Made by a program: the position numbers and the translations under genes
Shown: in pieces, positions 35,567 to 44,350 of the stretch
Layout of the letters: every line of letters begins with the position of its first letter
Numbering within the stretch: position 1 is the first letter of the stretch
From: Butyrivibrio sp. VCD2006
GTDB taxonomy: Bacteria > Bacillota > Clostridia > Lachnospirales > Lachnospiraceae
Direction of reading: 5' to 3'
NCBI RefSeq assembly: GCF_000423925.1
Contig: NZ_AUIX01000021.1
Location: 1-64,000 of the forward strand
DNA: 64,000 nt
The notes under the pieces: generated by a model
Seen by the model: only the letters and a program-made list of their open reading frames with translations
Database searches by the model: none
What the model was told of the DNA's origin: nothing

Positions 35567-36610
35567 ATGGAAAATATATGTGCATTGGTAGCACAATGCG
35601 GTTTGGGGACAATTAAAGGGCAGATTCTTCCTGTATCAGGTGGGTTGATGCATAAGATGTATAAAGTGAATACAACAACAGGAACATATGCGGTTAAATG
35701 TCTTAATCCTGAAATAATGAGTAGAGCGGATGCCATGAAGAACTATGCTGAAGCAGAGAGGCTGGAAAAAATCCTGGAAGACAATAATCTTCCTATTGTG
35801 GCGGCATTATCTTTTGATGGTAGAAAAATGCTTTCGATTAGTGGAAGGCATTATTATATTTTTCCTTGGCAAGAAGGCGAAATAACAGATTTTAATGATA
35901 TTTCACATGATCAGAGTTATAAAGCCGGTGAGATACTAGGAAGAATTCATGGTATTGATGTAAAAAATATATCACAAGAAGAACCTACGTTAAGTGAGGT
36001 TAATTTTGCAAAATTACTTGAAAGTGCTAAGGCTAAAGATAGTGAGATAGCACCTCTACTTGAAGCAAATATGCTTCTTCTTGTTAAGTCACAGGAAAAG
36101 TTAAATGAGGCCAGGAAAAATCTTCCTGCAATGAGAGCAATCAGTAATGATGATATGGATCCCAAGAATATTATGTGGCATGACGGAAATGCTTATGTGA
36201 TTGACCTGGAATGTTTGGGATACAGTAATCCTATATCATCATGCCTTGATCTTGCGCTGCAATGGTCCGGAACTGTGAACGGCAGGTTCAATAAAGACAA
36301 TTTGGAGGCTTTTTTCAAGGGGTATCTTAATGCTTATGACAATGGATTCAGGTCTTATGATGATTTGTTTGGAATAGCATTTACCTGGATAGAATGGCTT
36401 GAATACAATATTAGGCGCGCACTAGGCCTGGTGAGTAATGATGCTGAAGAGATAAGGCTTGGAGAAGTAGAAACGGAAAATACAATAAATAGGATAAAAT
36501 ATCTTGCTTCAGTTGAGACTGATATATGCATAGTTTTAAAAGCCTTAAGAGATGAAAAAAAGTGTAAAGTAATAGACAAATTAGCAGTTGGGAGAAGTGC
36601 ATGGAGATAA
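35567..36610 (+). CDS. Aminoglycoside phosphotransferase/choline-kinase family protein
   Basis: A 347-residue kinase-like fold protein of the APH family. The N-lobe has YKVNTTTGTYAVKCLNP with the ATP-binding Lys, and the catalytic loop ISNDDMDPKNIMWHDG carries the Asp/Asn pair; VIDLECLGYSNPISSCLDLA is the metal-binding DLE-type motif. The substrate cannot be told; relatives include homoserine, choline and antibiotic kinases. SD AAAAGGA precedes ATG 35567. A broken acetyltransferase gene overlaps its end by 10 bases. Confidence 0.82.
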   Translation: MENICALVAQCGLGTIKGQILPVSGGLMHKMYKVNTTTGTYAVKCLNPEIMSRADAMKNYAEAERLEKILEDNNLPIVAALSFDGRKMLSISGRHYYIFPWQEGEITDFNDISHDQSYKAGEILGRIHGIDVKNISQEEPTLSEVNFAKLLESAKAKDSEIAPLLEANMLLLVKSQEKLNEARKNLPAMRAISNDDMDPKNIMWHDGNAYVIDLECLGYSNPISSCLDLALQWSGTVNGRFNKDNLEAFFKGYLNAYDNGFRSYDDLFGIAFTWIEWLEYNIRRALGLVSNDAEEIRLGEVETENTINRIKYLASVETDICIVLKALRDEKKCKVIDKLAVGRSAWR

Positions 36611-36741
36611 ATGTCAGACTTGAAGAAGAAAAAGACTATCGAAGGGTAGAGGAAATAACAAGAGCCGCTTTTGGGTATCCTGACAGAGTTGAGAGGGGGC
36701 AGATTGGTTGCCCCTATGAGCATTTAATGGAGCCTTCGTAA
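36601..36741 (+). pseudogene. Truncated GNAT acetyltransferase, N-terminal 46 residues
   Basis: The frame MEINVRLEEEKDYRRVEEIT continues as RAAFGYPDRVER..., which matches the first helix and strand of a GNAT N-acetyltransferase. It stops at 36741, where an intact enzyme would continue for another 100 or more residues. Its start overlaps the kinase-like gene end, suggesting the two were once translationally coupled. The sequence after the stop belongs to an unrelated piece, so the truncation probably arose by recombination. Confidence 0.65.
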
Positions 36742-36823
36742 ATGACCAGGTATAGTATATTAAAGAAACGGAACTTTATGGTGGTTTCAAAACTGGGTTC
36801 ATTTTAAGGCCTATCGTTAAAAG

Positions 36824-37861
36824 GTGAAATGTGTTCAAAGCCAGTATTTATCGTGCTTTAGAGCTGCTGGCTGCCACGTCGAAACTGTGGTACTTTTGTC
36901 CAAACTTTCAGAAAGCCCGAAAATAGGCGTAACTTTGAATGTCAAGGACCTGCCTTTGTCGTCTGCTGAGACAAAAGCAACGTATGAAAATAAAATTGAA
37001 AAGGCATTGGCTCTTTCTGCTAATATTGTGGGGATGACTTGTAATAGGGCCGCTGCATATGATTTTAAAGATAGGACAGAAATGTTCGATGTTGCAATTA
37101 TCGATGAGGTTTGCAAGGCAACGCTACCGGAAATCCTATCGCCACTTGTTATTTCAAGAAAAGCGGTACTGCTTGGCGATCCTAAGCAGTTACCGCCCGT
37201 TTTTTGTTCTGAAGAACAAGAGATCATAAGAAGCATTCAAAACTGTAATTTGAACCGTTTCATGTACATAGATACTCTTTTTAACGAATGCAAAAAGGTT
37301 TCTGTGCTGGATACACAGTATCGTATGTCAAATCAGATTGGTTGTATGATTTCTGATTTGTTTTATAATGGCTCTTTGAAAAATGGCTGGAATGAGGATG
37401 TTGAAGATGGATTAACTTGGATCACATATGAACCGTCAAATGACTGGCCTATTCCAACAGAAGAATTATCGGATAGACCAAAGATCTATAATGAGGATGA
37501 ATGTAAGATAGTTGCTGACTTGGTGAAGCAGATTATTAGCGAGGGTAATCCAAATACAACAGTTGCTGTAATTGCACCATATCGTGCCCAGATATCATCT
37601 CTGCGAAAGGCGTGTATTAATTCGGATCGTGTAAAAATAGACACAGTGGATGGCTTTCAGGGAAAGGAAAGCGATGTTGTGATTTTTTCGGTTACCAGAA
37701 CTAAGGGATCATATAGATTCCTTGCTGATGATAGGCGGATCAATGTTGCGCTATCTAGAGCCAGAGATAGGATATTCATTGTTGGCAATCAAGAGTATTC
37801 TGAGAGGGACCCGCTATTGAAAACAATTATGGGAAAATGCAAAATCATAGAATGGCAATAA
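36824..37861 (+). pseudogene. Chimeric ORF: rlmD-type tail fused to an N-terminally truncated SF1 helicase
   Basis: A 345-codon frame (GTG start). Residues about 15-55 (CHVETVVLLSKLSESPKIGV through SSAETKATYE) match the C-terminal tail type seen at the end of rRNA uracil methyltransferases. From about residue 56 the frame becomes an UPF1/Dna2-like superfamily 1 helicase, starting after motif I: FDVAIIDEVCKAT (motif II), GDPKQLPPV (III), IAPYRAQ (IV), VDGFQGKESDVVIFSVTR (V) and INVALSRARDRIFIVG (VI). With no Walker A motif it should not hydrolyse ATP. It is most likely a recombination product and not a working enzyme. Confidence 0.75.
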
Positions 37862-38009
37862 ATAAGCGGTTAGCAGCGTAAAAAGTAATTTCAAACATAT
37901 GGAAGTGTGCGAAAACTGATAACAGTTGACTAATACCTTCTTAAGAGTGACGTATAGTATGCCCGCTACGTGGGACAAACACTATATGTTCAAATAAGGA
38001 GGTATCACA

Positions 38010-38501
38010 ATGACAGAAGCAATGGCGCGTCAGATAACGCAGCTAAGAATGAAAGGCCTTGGCTACAAATCAATAGCTATAGTAGTAGGAACATCAAGAG
38101 AGAATGTCAGGTATTTTTGTAAGACACATGGTCTTGCAGGTGATGTTGAGCAGATAAAGGCAACTTTCAAAGATGAGAATGCCCCTAGCAGATGCAAATT
38201 CTGTGGTAAAAGGATCGAGAGAAATCCTAAATCCGGGAAGAAGCTCTTTTGCTCGGATGAGTGCAGAAGAGCATGGTGGAAGCAACACCCGGAGAAAAGT
38301 GTTCATTCCCAAGAAGCAACTTACACTTTTGAGTGCGCCTACTGCAAGCGGTACTTTTCAGCATATGGGAATAAATTTAGAAAATACTGCAGTCATGATT
38401 GCTATGTCATGGACAGTTTTTGGAAGAATGGAAATTTGAATCATGTGGTGCCCAAGTCAAAGATCAGGGCAGGAATCAAGGATATTGTTTTGGAAGCGTA
38501 A
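38010..38501 (+). CDS. HTH and zinc-finger protein at the start of an IS3-type element
   Basis: A 163-residue protein. The N-terminus has a helix-turn-helix of resolvase/sigma type (MARQITQLRMKGLGYKSIAIVVGTSRENVRYFCK). The middle and end hold two CxxC...C-type zinc ribbons (CKFCGKRIERNPKSGKKLFCSDECRRAWW and CAYCKRYFSAYGNKFRKYCSHDC). It is followed by a perfect 10-bp terminator hairpin and then by two DDE transposases in the same orientation, and is probably an accessory or regulatory protein of the element. SD AGGAGG precedes ATG 38010. Confidence 0.75.
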   Translation: MTEAMARQITQLRMKGLGYKSIAIVVGTSRENVRYFCKTHGLAGDVEQIKATFKDENAPSRCKFCGKRIERNPKSGKKLFCSDECRRAWWKQHPEKSVHSQEATYTFECAYCKRYFSAYGNKFRKYCSHDCYVMDSFWKNGNLNHVVPKSKIRAGIKDIVLEA

Positions 38502-38542
38502 ACTAAAATGGTTTACAAGTTAAATATGCATGCTGAGATTAG

Positions 38543-38574
38543 TGGTTGTTGCATTTTTTGCAACAACCATTTTA
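38543..38574 (+). terminator. Terminator after the HTH/zinc-finger gene
   Basis: TGGTTGTTGC and GCAACAACCA form a perfect 10-bp stem with an ATTTTTT loop, followed by TTTTA. Confidence 0.85.
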
Positions 38575-38626
38575 TGAAAACGCTGTTGAAAAACTAACTA
38601 TATTCGCTATAATAAGCTTAACAGGA

Positions 38627-38729
38627 GCTCCCACACCTCTCATTGAAGTGTCCAATGGGAGCACATTTTAAACTGATACCCAGATGATGGACTTCAACAT
38701 GACAGTTGAAATACCCATTGTCTGGGTAT
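38627..38729 (+). promoter_or_regulatory. Two hairpins in the transposase leader
   Basis: GCTCCCA/TGGGAGC (38627-38662) is followed by a long stem: ATACCCAGA (38676-38684) with TCTGGGTAT (38721-38729), an inner GATGATGG/CCATTGTC and a TTCAAC/GTTGAA top. It ends about 10 bases before the AGGAGG of the transposase. IS elements commonly use such leaders to damp transposase expression from outside transcription; that role is inferred here. Confidence 0.6.
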
Positions 38730-38756
38730 TTCTATTGTCAGGAGGAATCTATCATA

Positions 38757-40709
38757 ATGTATGGAAGGGATATAAACAGAAAAAAGCTAAATGATAATCC
38801 GGTTGTCGAAACCATCTATGGTGAAACAGTGGGATTTACACTTCCCTTTAGGATAAAACTCTTCGAAAAATGGAAAGAAAACCCTACCCCTGAAACCATA
38901 GAGGAAGAGCTTAAGAAAGTTGATATTCTGGCAATAGACCTCTTATCCCATTCATTTAAAGATATATGTGCAAGATTCAAATACGGCGGATATCCTCTAC
39001 CTACAGAAAAATCTCACCCTGAAATAGATCCGGAATATAAAGAAACTAATCCTTTGATACTGTCAGGGAAGTTTTACAGAAAGAAACGAGGATTCGGAAT
39101 GACGATAGATCCCGGCTTTCGCCAAGAATTAATGGAAGCTTACCCTGACACATCAATTGAAGATATGTTAAGGCGCAATGGGATTGATCCACTTGATGTC
39201 GGATGTGAAAGAATCGGCAGATTGGAACAGGCTTTTAAGAGAGAAATATTCAAACGATATGCTGCGTCTGAAGGTGTTTCAAAAGTCGAGGATCATGTTT
39301 CTGCAGCCTCTCCCAAGCTCTTAGAGAATCCCTATGTAGAAAAGATAGTACGTGGAAATCTGTACATGAAAAATGCCTTCTTTAATGAGGTATACATGAT
39401 ACCCATTCCGCTTTCAAAGATTTTTGAGATATACGGAATTGATGATAGCTTGGTGAATACCTGGAGTAAAACGCGGATCAATTCATCTTTGCAAGCATGG
39501 AAGCCTTTGGAGACAGAGGTTATTCCATGTAATGAAGGCATTTTGAAGATACAGAATAGACGGGCTTCTATGATGTTCCAGGAAGTAAGAAAAGGTTTTT
39601 GCGAATTAGGACAGATATTCAAAACTGACAATTATGATATTCAGCGCAAAGTTTGTCGATGGGCAGATGGACTCCCCAGTGATCCTTGGGGATACTATTC
39701 CAGAAAAAGGATACTGAAACTGATGGATTTATCAAAAAGCCGCTATTACGCACTGCTACATAATGAAACATATGGAACAGGCAAAATTAACAGGTGTCGC
39801 AGAGATGAGGAATATATAGCAATAATTCGCCAGGTACTTGCATACAAAGGCTTTGAGAAAGGTATACGCCAGGTATATATGCTTATGCCAAGGGTTACCG
39901 GACAGTCTTTTAGCATGTACAAGATACGCAGGCTTATGAATAAATACGGAATCCGAACAACAATAAGACGTCCCAGCCGGAATAGAAAAGCAATGAAAGA
40001 ACTCATAGCGAGAAACCAAAAAGCCAACCTCATCATGCGGAGATTCAGGCTTCACAGACCCAATGAAATAAGGCTTACAGATGTGACATATCTTGACTAT
40101 GGTGATGGCCTGCGTGCCTATGGTTCAGCATCTGTGGATCCGGTTACAGGCAGACTCATATGCTTCATTGTCAGTGAAAACAATGATCTTCAGCTTGCGC
40201 TTGATACCCTGGCAGCAATGGATTCTTACCCTGCCAAAAGTGGTGCAATACTTCATTCCGACCAGGGCATGCTTTACATGAGTGATGACTTTCAGGCTGC
40301 AGTTGTTGAACGAGAACTTACGCAGTCAATGTCAAGACGCGGGAACTGCTGGGATAATGCAGTTCAGGAATCATTCTTTGGACATTTTAAAGATGAGTGC
40401 CCTTATGAAGCTTGTAAATCTTTGGATGAGTTGCAGGAATGTATTGATAGATATGGCTTTTACTATAATAATGAAAGAGGCATGTGGGATAGAGAAAAGA
40501 TGACACCTGCAGAGTATGAACAATACCTGGAACAGATGAGTGAAGCAGAATTCGCCAAATATCTGGCAAGAGAAGAAGAACGCTTTGAAAAGATGAAGGT
40601 AAAGTCAGCAAAAAACGCTCACACGGCTGCAAGAAGCTATAAGGAGTTTACAGAAAAAAGTATTGGGGGATTAAACGATGAAACTGGTGGATCATTCAAA
40701 AAAGTATAA
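38757..40709 (+). CDS. IS3-type DDE transposase A (fused HTH and integrase domains)
   Basis: A 650-residue transposase. The N-terminal third includes a helix-turn-helix-like region (FRQELMEAYPDTSIEDMLRRNGIDPLDVG) like an IS3 OrfA. The C-terminal rve integrase core has the DDE residues in LTDVTYLDYG (Asp), ILHSDQGMLYMSDDF (Asp) and CWDNAVQESFFGHFKDE (Glu), with the HTSR-type SMSRRGNCWDN segment. ATG 38757 follows AGGAGG; an upstream in-frame start at 38706 lies in the leader hairpin. It overlaps the next ORF by 32 bases. Confidence 0.88.
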   Translation: MYGRDINRKKLNDNPVVETIYGETVGFTLPFRIKLFEKWKENPTPETIEEELKKVDILAIDLLSHSFKDICARFKYGGYPLPTEKSHPEIDPEYKETNPLILSGKFYRKKRGFGMTIDPGFRQELMEAYPDTSIEDMLRRNGIDPLDVGCERIGRLEQAFKREIFKRYAASEGVSKVEDHVSAASPKLLENPYVEKIVRGNLYMKNAFFNEVYMIPIPLSKIFEIYGIDDSLVNTWSKTRINSSLQAWKPLETEVIPCNEGILKIQNRRASMMFQEVRKGFCELGQIFKTDNYDIQRKVCRWADGLPSDPWGYYSRKRILKLMDLSKSRYYALLHNETYGTGKINRCRRDEEYIAIIRQVLAYKGFEKGIRQVYMLMPRVTGQSFSMYKIRRLMNKYGIRTTIRRPSRNRKAMKELIARNQKANLIMRRFRLHRPNEIRLTDVTYLDYGDGLRAYGSASVDPVTGRLICFIVSENNDLQLALDTLAAMDSYPAKSGAILHSDQGMLYMSDDFQAAVVERELTQSMSRRGNCWDNAVQESFFGHFKDECPYEACKSLDELQECIDRYGFYYNNERGMWDREKMTPAEYEQYLEQMSEAEFAKYLAREEERFEKMKVKSAKNAHTAARSYKEFTEKSIGGLNDETGGSFKKV

Positions 40710-41136
40710 ATATGAGGACGGCAGTGACAGACCTGATGAAAAGATCATTCCCTTTCTCGATAATGAGTTTGTTACTGGCTTCAAAGAGGACAGGATCTTC
40801 TACTCTAAAGACTTTGACATTGCCCTGTACAAGAAAATCCATGATGAAGGAATGACATATGTTCAGGCTTATAATGCGCTTGGATTTGACACAAGTGTTT
40901 TGGGAGAAGACCGAGCCTATTCAGCCGGAAAGCGCGTAATGCAGAAGGCCAGAGACAACAAACTTTTTACTGTAGATGAGACGAATTACGACGGCTCCGT
41001 CTCCCGTGAACAGATGGGAAATCTCACGCCAGAAGAAGAACGGGCATATCTTGTAGCGCGTAACCACTATCTTGAAGAAATGCTTTTGGCTCAAAAAAAA
41101 TCCGATCCGAATTGGAGGAGTACTTTACCTGATTGA
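40678..41136 (+). CDS. IS3-type OrfA-like protein paired with transposase B
   Basis: A 152-residue protein containing FYSKDFDIALYKKIHDEGMTYVQAYNALGFDTSVLGEDRAYSAGKRVMQKARD, which resembles the OrfA helix-turn-helix that partners IS3 integrase proteins. It overlaps transposase A upstream and transposase B downstream (41072-41136). Within the second overlap is a run of eight A (41093-41100), where loss of one A in the transcript would join it to transposase B. No family name is certain. Confidence 0.65.
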   Translation: MKLVDHSKKYKYEDGSDRPDEKIIPFLDNEFVTGFKEDRIFYSKDFDIALYKKIHDEGMTYVQAYNALGFDTSVLGEDRAYSAGKRVMQKARDNKLFTVDETNYDGSVSREQMGNLTPEEERAYLVARNHYLEEMLLAQKKSDPNWRSTLPD

Positions 41137-42487
41137 GGAAAAGGAAATCCGGGCAGACAGATTTGTTATGGTTGATTCATTTATAAATAAGCAGAAGTCA
41201 AAACTCAATGGGTATAACGTTTCACAATGCCTGCGTATGTTTGGAGTGTCTGACTCTGGCTACTATGCATGGAAAGGCCGTAAGGAAGATATATTTGGAA
41301 AACAGGCGGAGAAAAAAGCCGACAGGGATGCAATCAAGGAACTTATGCGTAGGATTATCATTGCCAGAAATGGCGTGGTTCCTGGAAAAAGGACATTCAG
41401 GGTGGAGCTTTTTAGAAGATTTGGCAGGACTGTGAATACCAAAAAGATAGCGGCGCTTATGGCTGAGATGAACATACAGGCACAGATGCCGCATAAAGAT
41501 GCATATAAGCATCAGGCATCACATAATCACGTGTGCGCGGCGCCGGTAAATGCGGTGAACCAGAACTTCTTTATCGCTCCGCGAAGAGTCATTCTTTCAG
41601 ACATAACATATCTTTACTATGGTGAATATCGGACCACATTTTATCTGTGCGTATTCAGGGATGCCTATACTCGTGAAAACCTTGGTTGGAGCATAGGGAG
41701 ATATATGTCTCTAAAACTCGTAGAAGAAGCCTACCGGGATATGATGAGTGGTCATGCTGGCGAACTTGCGGAAGTCATGAGGACCAATGAAGTTTATGTG
41801 CACCATGATCAGGGGAGCCAGTACCTTGCCACTTCCTTTACTGAGCTACTTCACGATGATGGCTTTGTACAGTCTGTATCAGCCAGAGGCAATTCTCAGG
41901 ATAACGCACCTATGGAGAGCTTCTTTGGGAGGCTTAAAACAGCCATCCTCGATATGGTTGCTATGTGCAGGGATTTTACGTCTGCAAGACAGCTTGTGGA
42001 TGGTTACCTTAAGGCATACAATTCAGAGCATTATCAGTATGATCTTGCAGGACTTACTCCTGAGGAATTCTATCAGTATGCCACAACGGGAGTTTATCCA
42101 CTTGACAACTACTTTGGTGTTCCTGCATCAATTATGATGACAGGTGGTGATCTGAAGAAAGTAAGACGCAGATATGCTGATGAAGAAGCTGCAGCTCGCA
42201 GAGAAGCATCCCAAAAGCATCGTGAAGAAAAACGGCTTGTTGATCCTGAAAAAGTAATACTTCGTGACCAACGCCTTCTTAAGTCAGTAATAGATAAGTG
42301 GAAGGATAAGGAAATGACAGCATCTAATCAGATCACAAAAATGCAGGCTGTCCTGGAAAAGGCCAAGAGCGCTCTTCAGTTCATAAAGTCACTTACAGAA
42401 GACAAACGCTCTGAGCTTAAAGAACCACTTGCATGGAGAAAATATACTGAATTAAGTTATGTATTCATGATGAACGAACTGTTCTGA
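41072..42487 (+). CDS. IS3-type DDE transposase B
   Basis: A second integrase-core protein, with Asp in ILSDITYLYYG, Asp in VYVHHDQGSQYLATSF and Glu in QDNAPMESFFGRLK. It is distinct in sequence from transposase A. The N-terminal start is uncertain: the open frame begins at a TTG (41072), ATG 41168 is possible, and fusion to the upstream OrfA by slippage on the A8 run would give a longer protein. The C-terminus is a coiled-coil-like basic extension of about 120 residues beyond the catalytic domain. Confidence 0.85.
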   Translation: MKKCFWLKKNPIRIGGVLYLIEEKEIRADRFVMVDSFINKQKSKLNGYNVSQCLRMFGVSDSGYYAWKGRKEDIFGKQAEKKADRDAIKELMRRIIIARNGVVPGKRTFRVELFRRFGRTVNTKKIAALMAEMNIQAQMPHKDAYKHQASHNHVCAAPVNAVNQNFFIAPRRVILSDITYLYYGEYRTTFYLCVFRDAYTRENLGWSIGRYMSLKLVEEAYRDMMSGHAGELAEVMRTNEVYVHHDQGSQYLATSFTELLHDDGFVQSVSARGNSQDNAPMESFFGRLKTAILDMVAMCRDFTSARQLVDGYLKAYNSEHYQYDLAGLTPEEFYQYATTGVYPLDNYFGVPASIMMTGGDLKKVRRRYADEEAAARREASQKHREEKRLVDPEKVILRDQRLLKSVIDKWKDKEMTASNQITKMQAVLEKAKSALQFIKSLTEDKRSELKEPLAWRKYTELSYVFMMNELF

Positions 42488-42931
42488 TCTATATATTCTT
42501 CAAAATCTTATATTTTTAAATACTTTACAGCTGTATAATAAACGCAGCTGTATCGTGGCAGTAAGGGTCTGGCTTATCGCAAATGCGAGTTCACCTCACT
42601 CTCTGACGGTACAGCTTTTTGATTGCCAGGGAATCCTCTGGCCTATTTGTTGTACCCTCTATCATTATCCCCTACAAAAAGCCATAAAAAAAGTACTACT
42701 GTCAACCTAAAGTCTATCGTAGTACTACTTAAAATCCATCACTGTCATATATATTTTTGCACTGTCTATTATGATTCCATTCAACCTTAAAATCTGTCAC
42801 AAAAAAGTCCTTGACTTTCGAACCGGTTTATTTTATTTGTTTTGATATATGTTTGATAATACACGTTGTGTAAATAAGAGCGATATGTTATTCTTATACA
42901 CAACGTGTATTTTGTTTGAAGGAGCATTCTT
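42488..42931. other. Right flank of the IS3-type element; no gene
   Basis: Short stems are present (CAGCTG pairs near 42530-42552; GCCAG/CTGGC near 42627-42644). Three related motifs on the minus strand of the form GA(C/T)(A/T/G)GA(C/T)TTTA(A/G)G lie near 42698-42718, 42730-42745 and 42782-42800, which may be subterminal transposase-binding repeats. I could not find matching terminal inverted repeats or a target duplication. Confidence 0.45.
42859..42910. promoter_or_regulatory. Long dyad, probable operator of the XRE/DUF4869 pair
   Basis: ATACACGTTGTGTA (42859-42872) and its exact inverted copy (42897-42910) lie 24 bases apart, ending 21 bases before the XRE gene. Each arm is itself partly palindromic (ACACGTTGTGT), as expected for a dimeric regulator bound at two sites. 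Confidence 0.7.
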
Positions 42932-43144
42932 ATGGATGATAAAGCTAAAAAAATAAAAGAACTACGTGAAAGTACTGGCATGAACCGCAAGGAGTTTTGT
43001 GAGTATTTTGATATCCCTTATAGAACTGTCACTGAATGGGAACGTGATATGCGCCATGCTCCGGACTATGTAGTAAGGCTTTTGGAGTACTACATAAGAA
43101 TGGAAAAGCTGTTTAAAAAGGATGAGGACGATAAAACATGCTAA
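42932..43144 (+). CDS. Small XRE-family HTH regulator
   Basis: A 70-residue helix-turn-helix protein: KIKELRESTGMNRKEFCEYFDIPYRTVTEWERDMRHAPDYVVRLLEYYIRME. It overlaps the following DUF4869 gene by 7 bases, and a long dyad stands directly upstream, so autoregulation is likely. Such pairs are common in gut Firmicutes and look like toxin-antitoxin modules, though no activity has been established that I know of. SD GAAGGAG precedes ATG 42932. Confidence 0.85.
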   Translation: MDDKAKKIKELRESTGMNRKEFCEYFDIPYRTVTEWERDMRHAPDYVVRLLEYYIRMEKLFKKDEDDKTC

Positions 43145-43575
43145 GAATTATCTTTGGTGAAACAGAAGGAGCTATGCATGTACCATCATGGTTCAGATTT
43201 AATTACGAAGAGGAGTGGTTTGAGGATCCTCTTGTAGCTGAAATAATGGCAGATGTAGATAAGTCGTATTATAAGGGAAATCAGCTTATCATAAATGATG
43301 AGATGGGGCCTATTCCGCCAGAAAGGCTTTCAGAAGGAGTACAAACACTCATTTGTATTTATAAGATGCCTGATCTTATGTATAACGCTACAAAGTGCGG
43401 AGAGAATTGTGCCAAGTGGCTTGTTGAGATTGGACGTAGAGAAGATGTTACTGTTAATTTGAGATACTATTTGCCCTTTGATGACTGTGGTGATATAGAA
43501 ATTGAAATTCTCAATGCGCACAAGAAGGTTTATTCTGCTGAGGAATATAGGCATATTGCACTGAAATATGTTTGA
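43138..43575 (+). CDS. DUF4869 family protein, partner of the XRE regulator
   Basis: A 145-residue protein recognisable as DUF4869 from the opening MLRIIFGETEGAMHVPSWFRFNYEEEWFEDPLVAEIMADVDKS and the middle RLSEGVQTLICIYKMPDLMYNATKCGENC. Function is unknown. Its start overlaps the XRE gene stop, so the two are translationally coupled. Confidence 0.75.
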   Translation: MLRIIFGETEGAMHVPSWFRFNYEEEWFEDPLVAEIMADVDKSYYKGNQLIINDEMGPIPPERLSEGVQTLICIYKMPDLMYNATKCGENCAKWLVEIGRREDVTVNLRYYLPFDDCGDIEIEILNAHKKVYSAEEYRHIALKYV

Positions 43576-43648
43576 TGCCAATAGAAAAATGCTGAAGGTG
43601 GTTATTTCTATTTTGGAAACAACCACTCATCATAATAGCCGCAGCAGA

Positions 43649-43680
43649 TCGTCAGATAAACTGCACAATTTATCTGACGA
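43649..43680. promoter_or_regulatory. 12-bp inverted repeat upstream of the AbiE pair
   Basis: TCGTCAGATAAA and TTTATCTGACGA pair perfectly around an 8-base loop. Known AbiEi antitoxins repress their operon by binding inverted repeats in the promoter; this could be one such site, or a terminator of the DUF4869 gene. Confidence 0.6.
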
Positions 43681-43697
43681 AACAGGGTGTTTGCGTA

Positions 43698-43736
43698 TTG
43701 AAAAAGTGTCACGATAATTGTATAATAATCGTGACA
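43698..43736 (+). promoter_or_regulatory. Promoter with embedded inverted repeat for the AbiE operon
   Basis: TTGAAA (43698-43703) and TATAAT (43721-43726) are 17 bases apart. TGTCACGAT (43707-43715) and ATCGTGACA (43728-43736) flank the -10 box, so a bound repressor would cover it. The antitoxin start lies 12 bases further on. Confidence 0.8.
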
Positions 43737-43747
43737 GGAGGAGCGAA

Positions 43748-44350
43748 ATGGCTACGACTATTTCTAATGAAATCAACAATAGAATATTAGAAGCAGAAGA
43801 TGGTGCTATTTTCCTTACATCTGATTTTTCGGACTTAGCAAGTAATACTACGGTTAGGAAGTGCCTTGGAAGGCAAACTGAAAAAGGCAATATCAAAAGG
43901 GTTATGGATGGCGTATATGAAAAGCCACGTTATAGTTCTTTTTTGAAAGAAACACTTCCTACGAATCCAGAGGCGGTTGCTTATGCTATAGCCAGGGGAT
44001 ATCACTGGAGTATTTCTCCTGCGGGTGATGTTGCTCTCAATAAGTTAGGACTTTCAACGCAGGTTCCATCTGTTTGGGTTTTTGTTAGTGATGGCCCATA
44101 TAGGGAGTTTGAAATAGAGAATGCGAAGCTTTCGTTTAAACACAGGACTAATAGAGATATCAGCAATATGTCGACCTTAACCGTGATGATTATTGAAGCC
44201 TTAAAGACATTAGGAAAAGAAAGAGTAGATGAGAGCATAATAAAAACTCTTAGAAATAAGATTGCTCATGAGGATAAGGAATTGATCCTTATGGAATCGG
44301 CTGACAGTGCAGAATGGATACATGAAACTATAAGGAAGGTTTGTTGCTAA
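43748..44350 (+). CDS. AbiEi/DUF6088-type antitoxin
   Basis: A 200-residue antitoxin-type regulator. The N-terminal winged helix (GAIFLTSDFSDLASNTTVRKCLGRQTEKGNIKRVMDGVYEKPRYS) and the following domain (NPEAVAYAIARGYHWSISPAGDVALNKLGLSTQVP) match the DUF6088/AbiEi group. It is partner to the downstream AbiEii-type nucleotidyltransferase, with the stop overlapping that start. ATG 43748 follows AGGAGG and is chosen over an upstream frame start at 43718, which lies in the promoter dyad. Confidence 0.85.
   Translation: MATTISNEINNRILEAEDGAIFLTSDFSDLASNTTVRKCLGRQTEKGNIKRVMDGVYEKPRYSSFLKETLPTNPEAVAYAIARGYHWSISPAGDVALNKLGLSTQVPSVWVFVSDGPYREFEIENAKLSFKHRTNRDISNMSTLTVMIIEALKTLGKERVDESIIKTLRNKIAHEDKELILMESADSAEWIHETIRKVCC

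Noticed and set aside
37862..38009. Terminal inverted repeats of the IS3-type element
   Set aside because: Partial matches such as AGTTGACTAATAC on the left and GGTTGACAGTAGTAC on the right (minus strand) are too weak to define ends.
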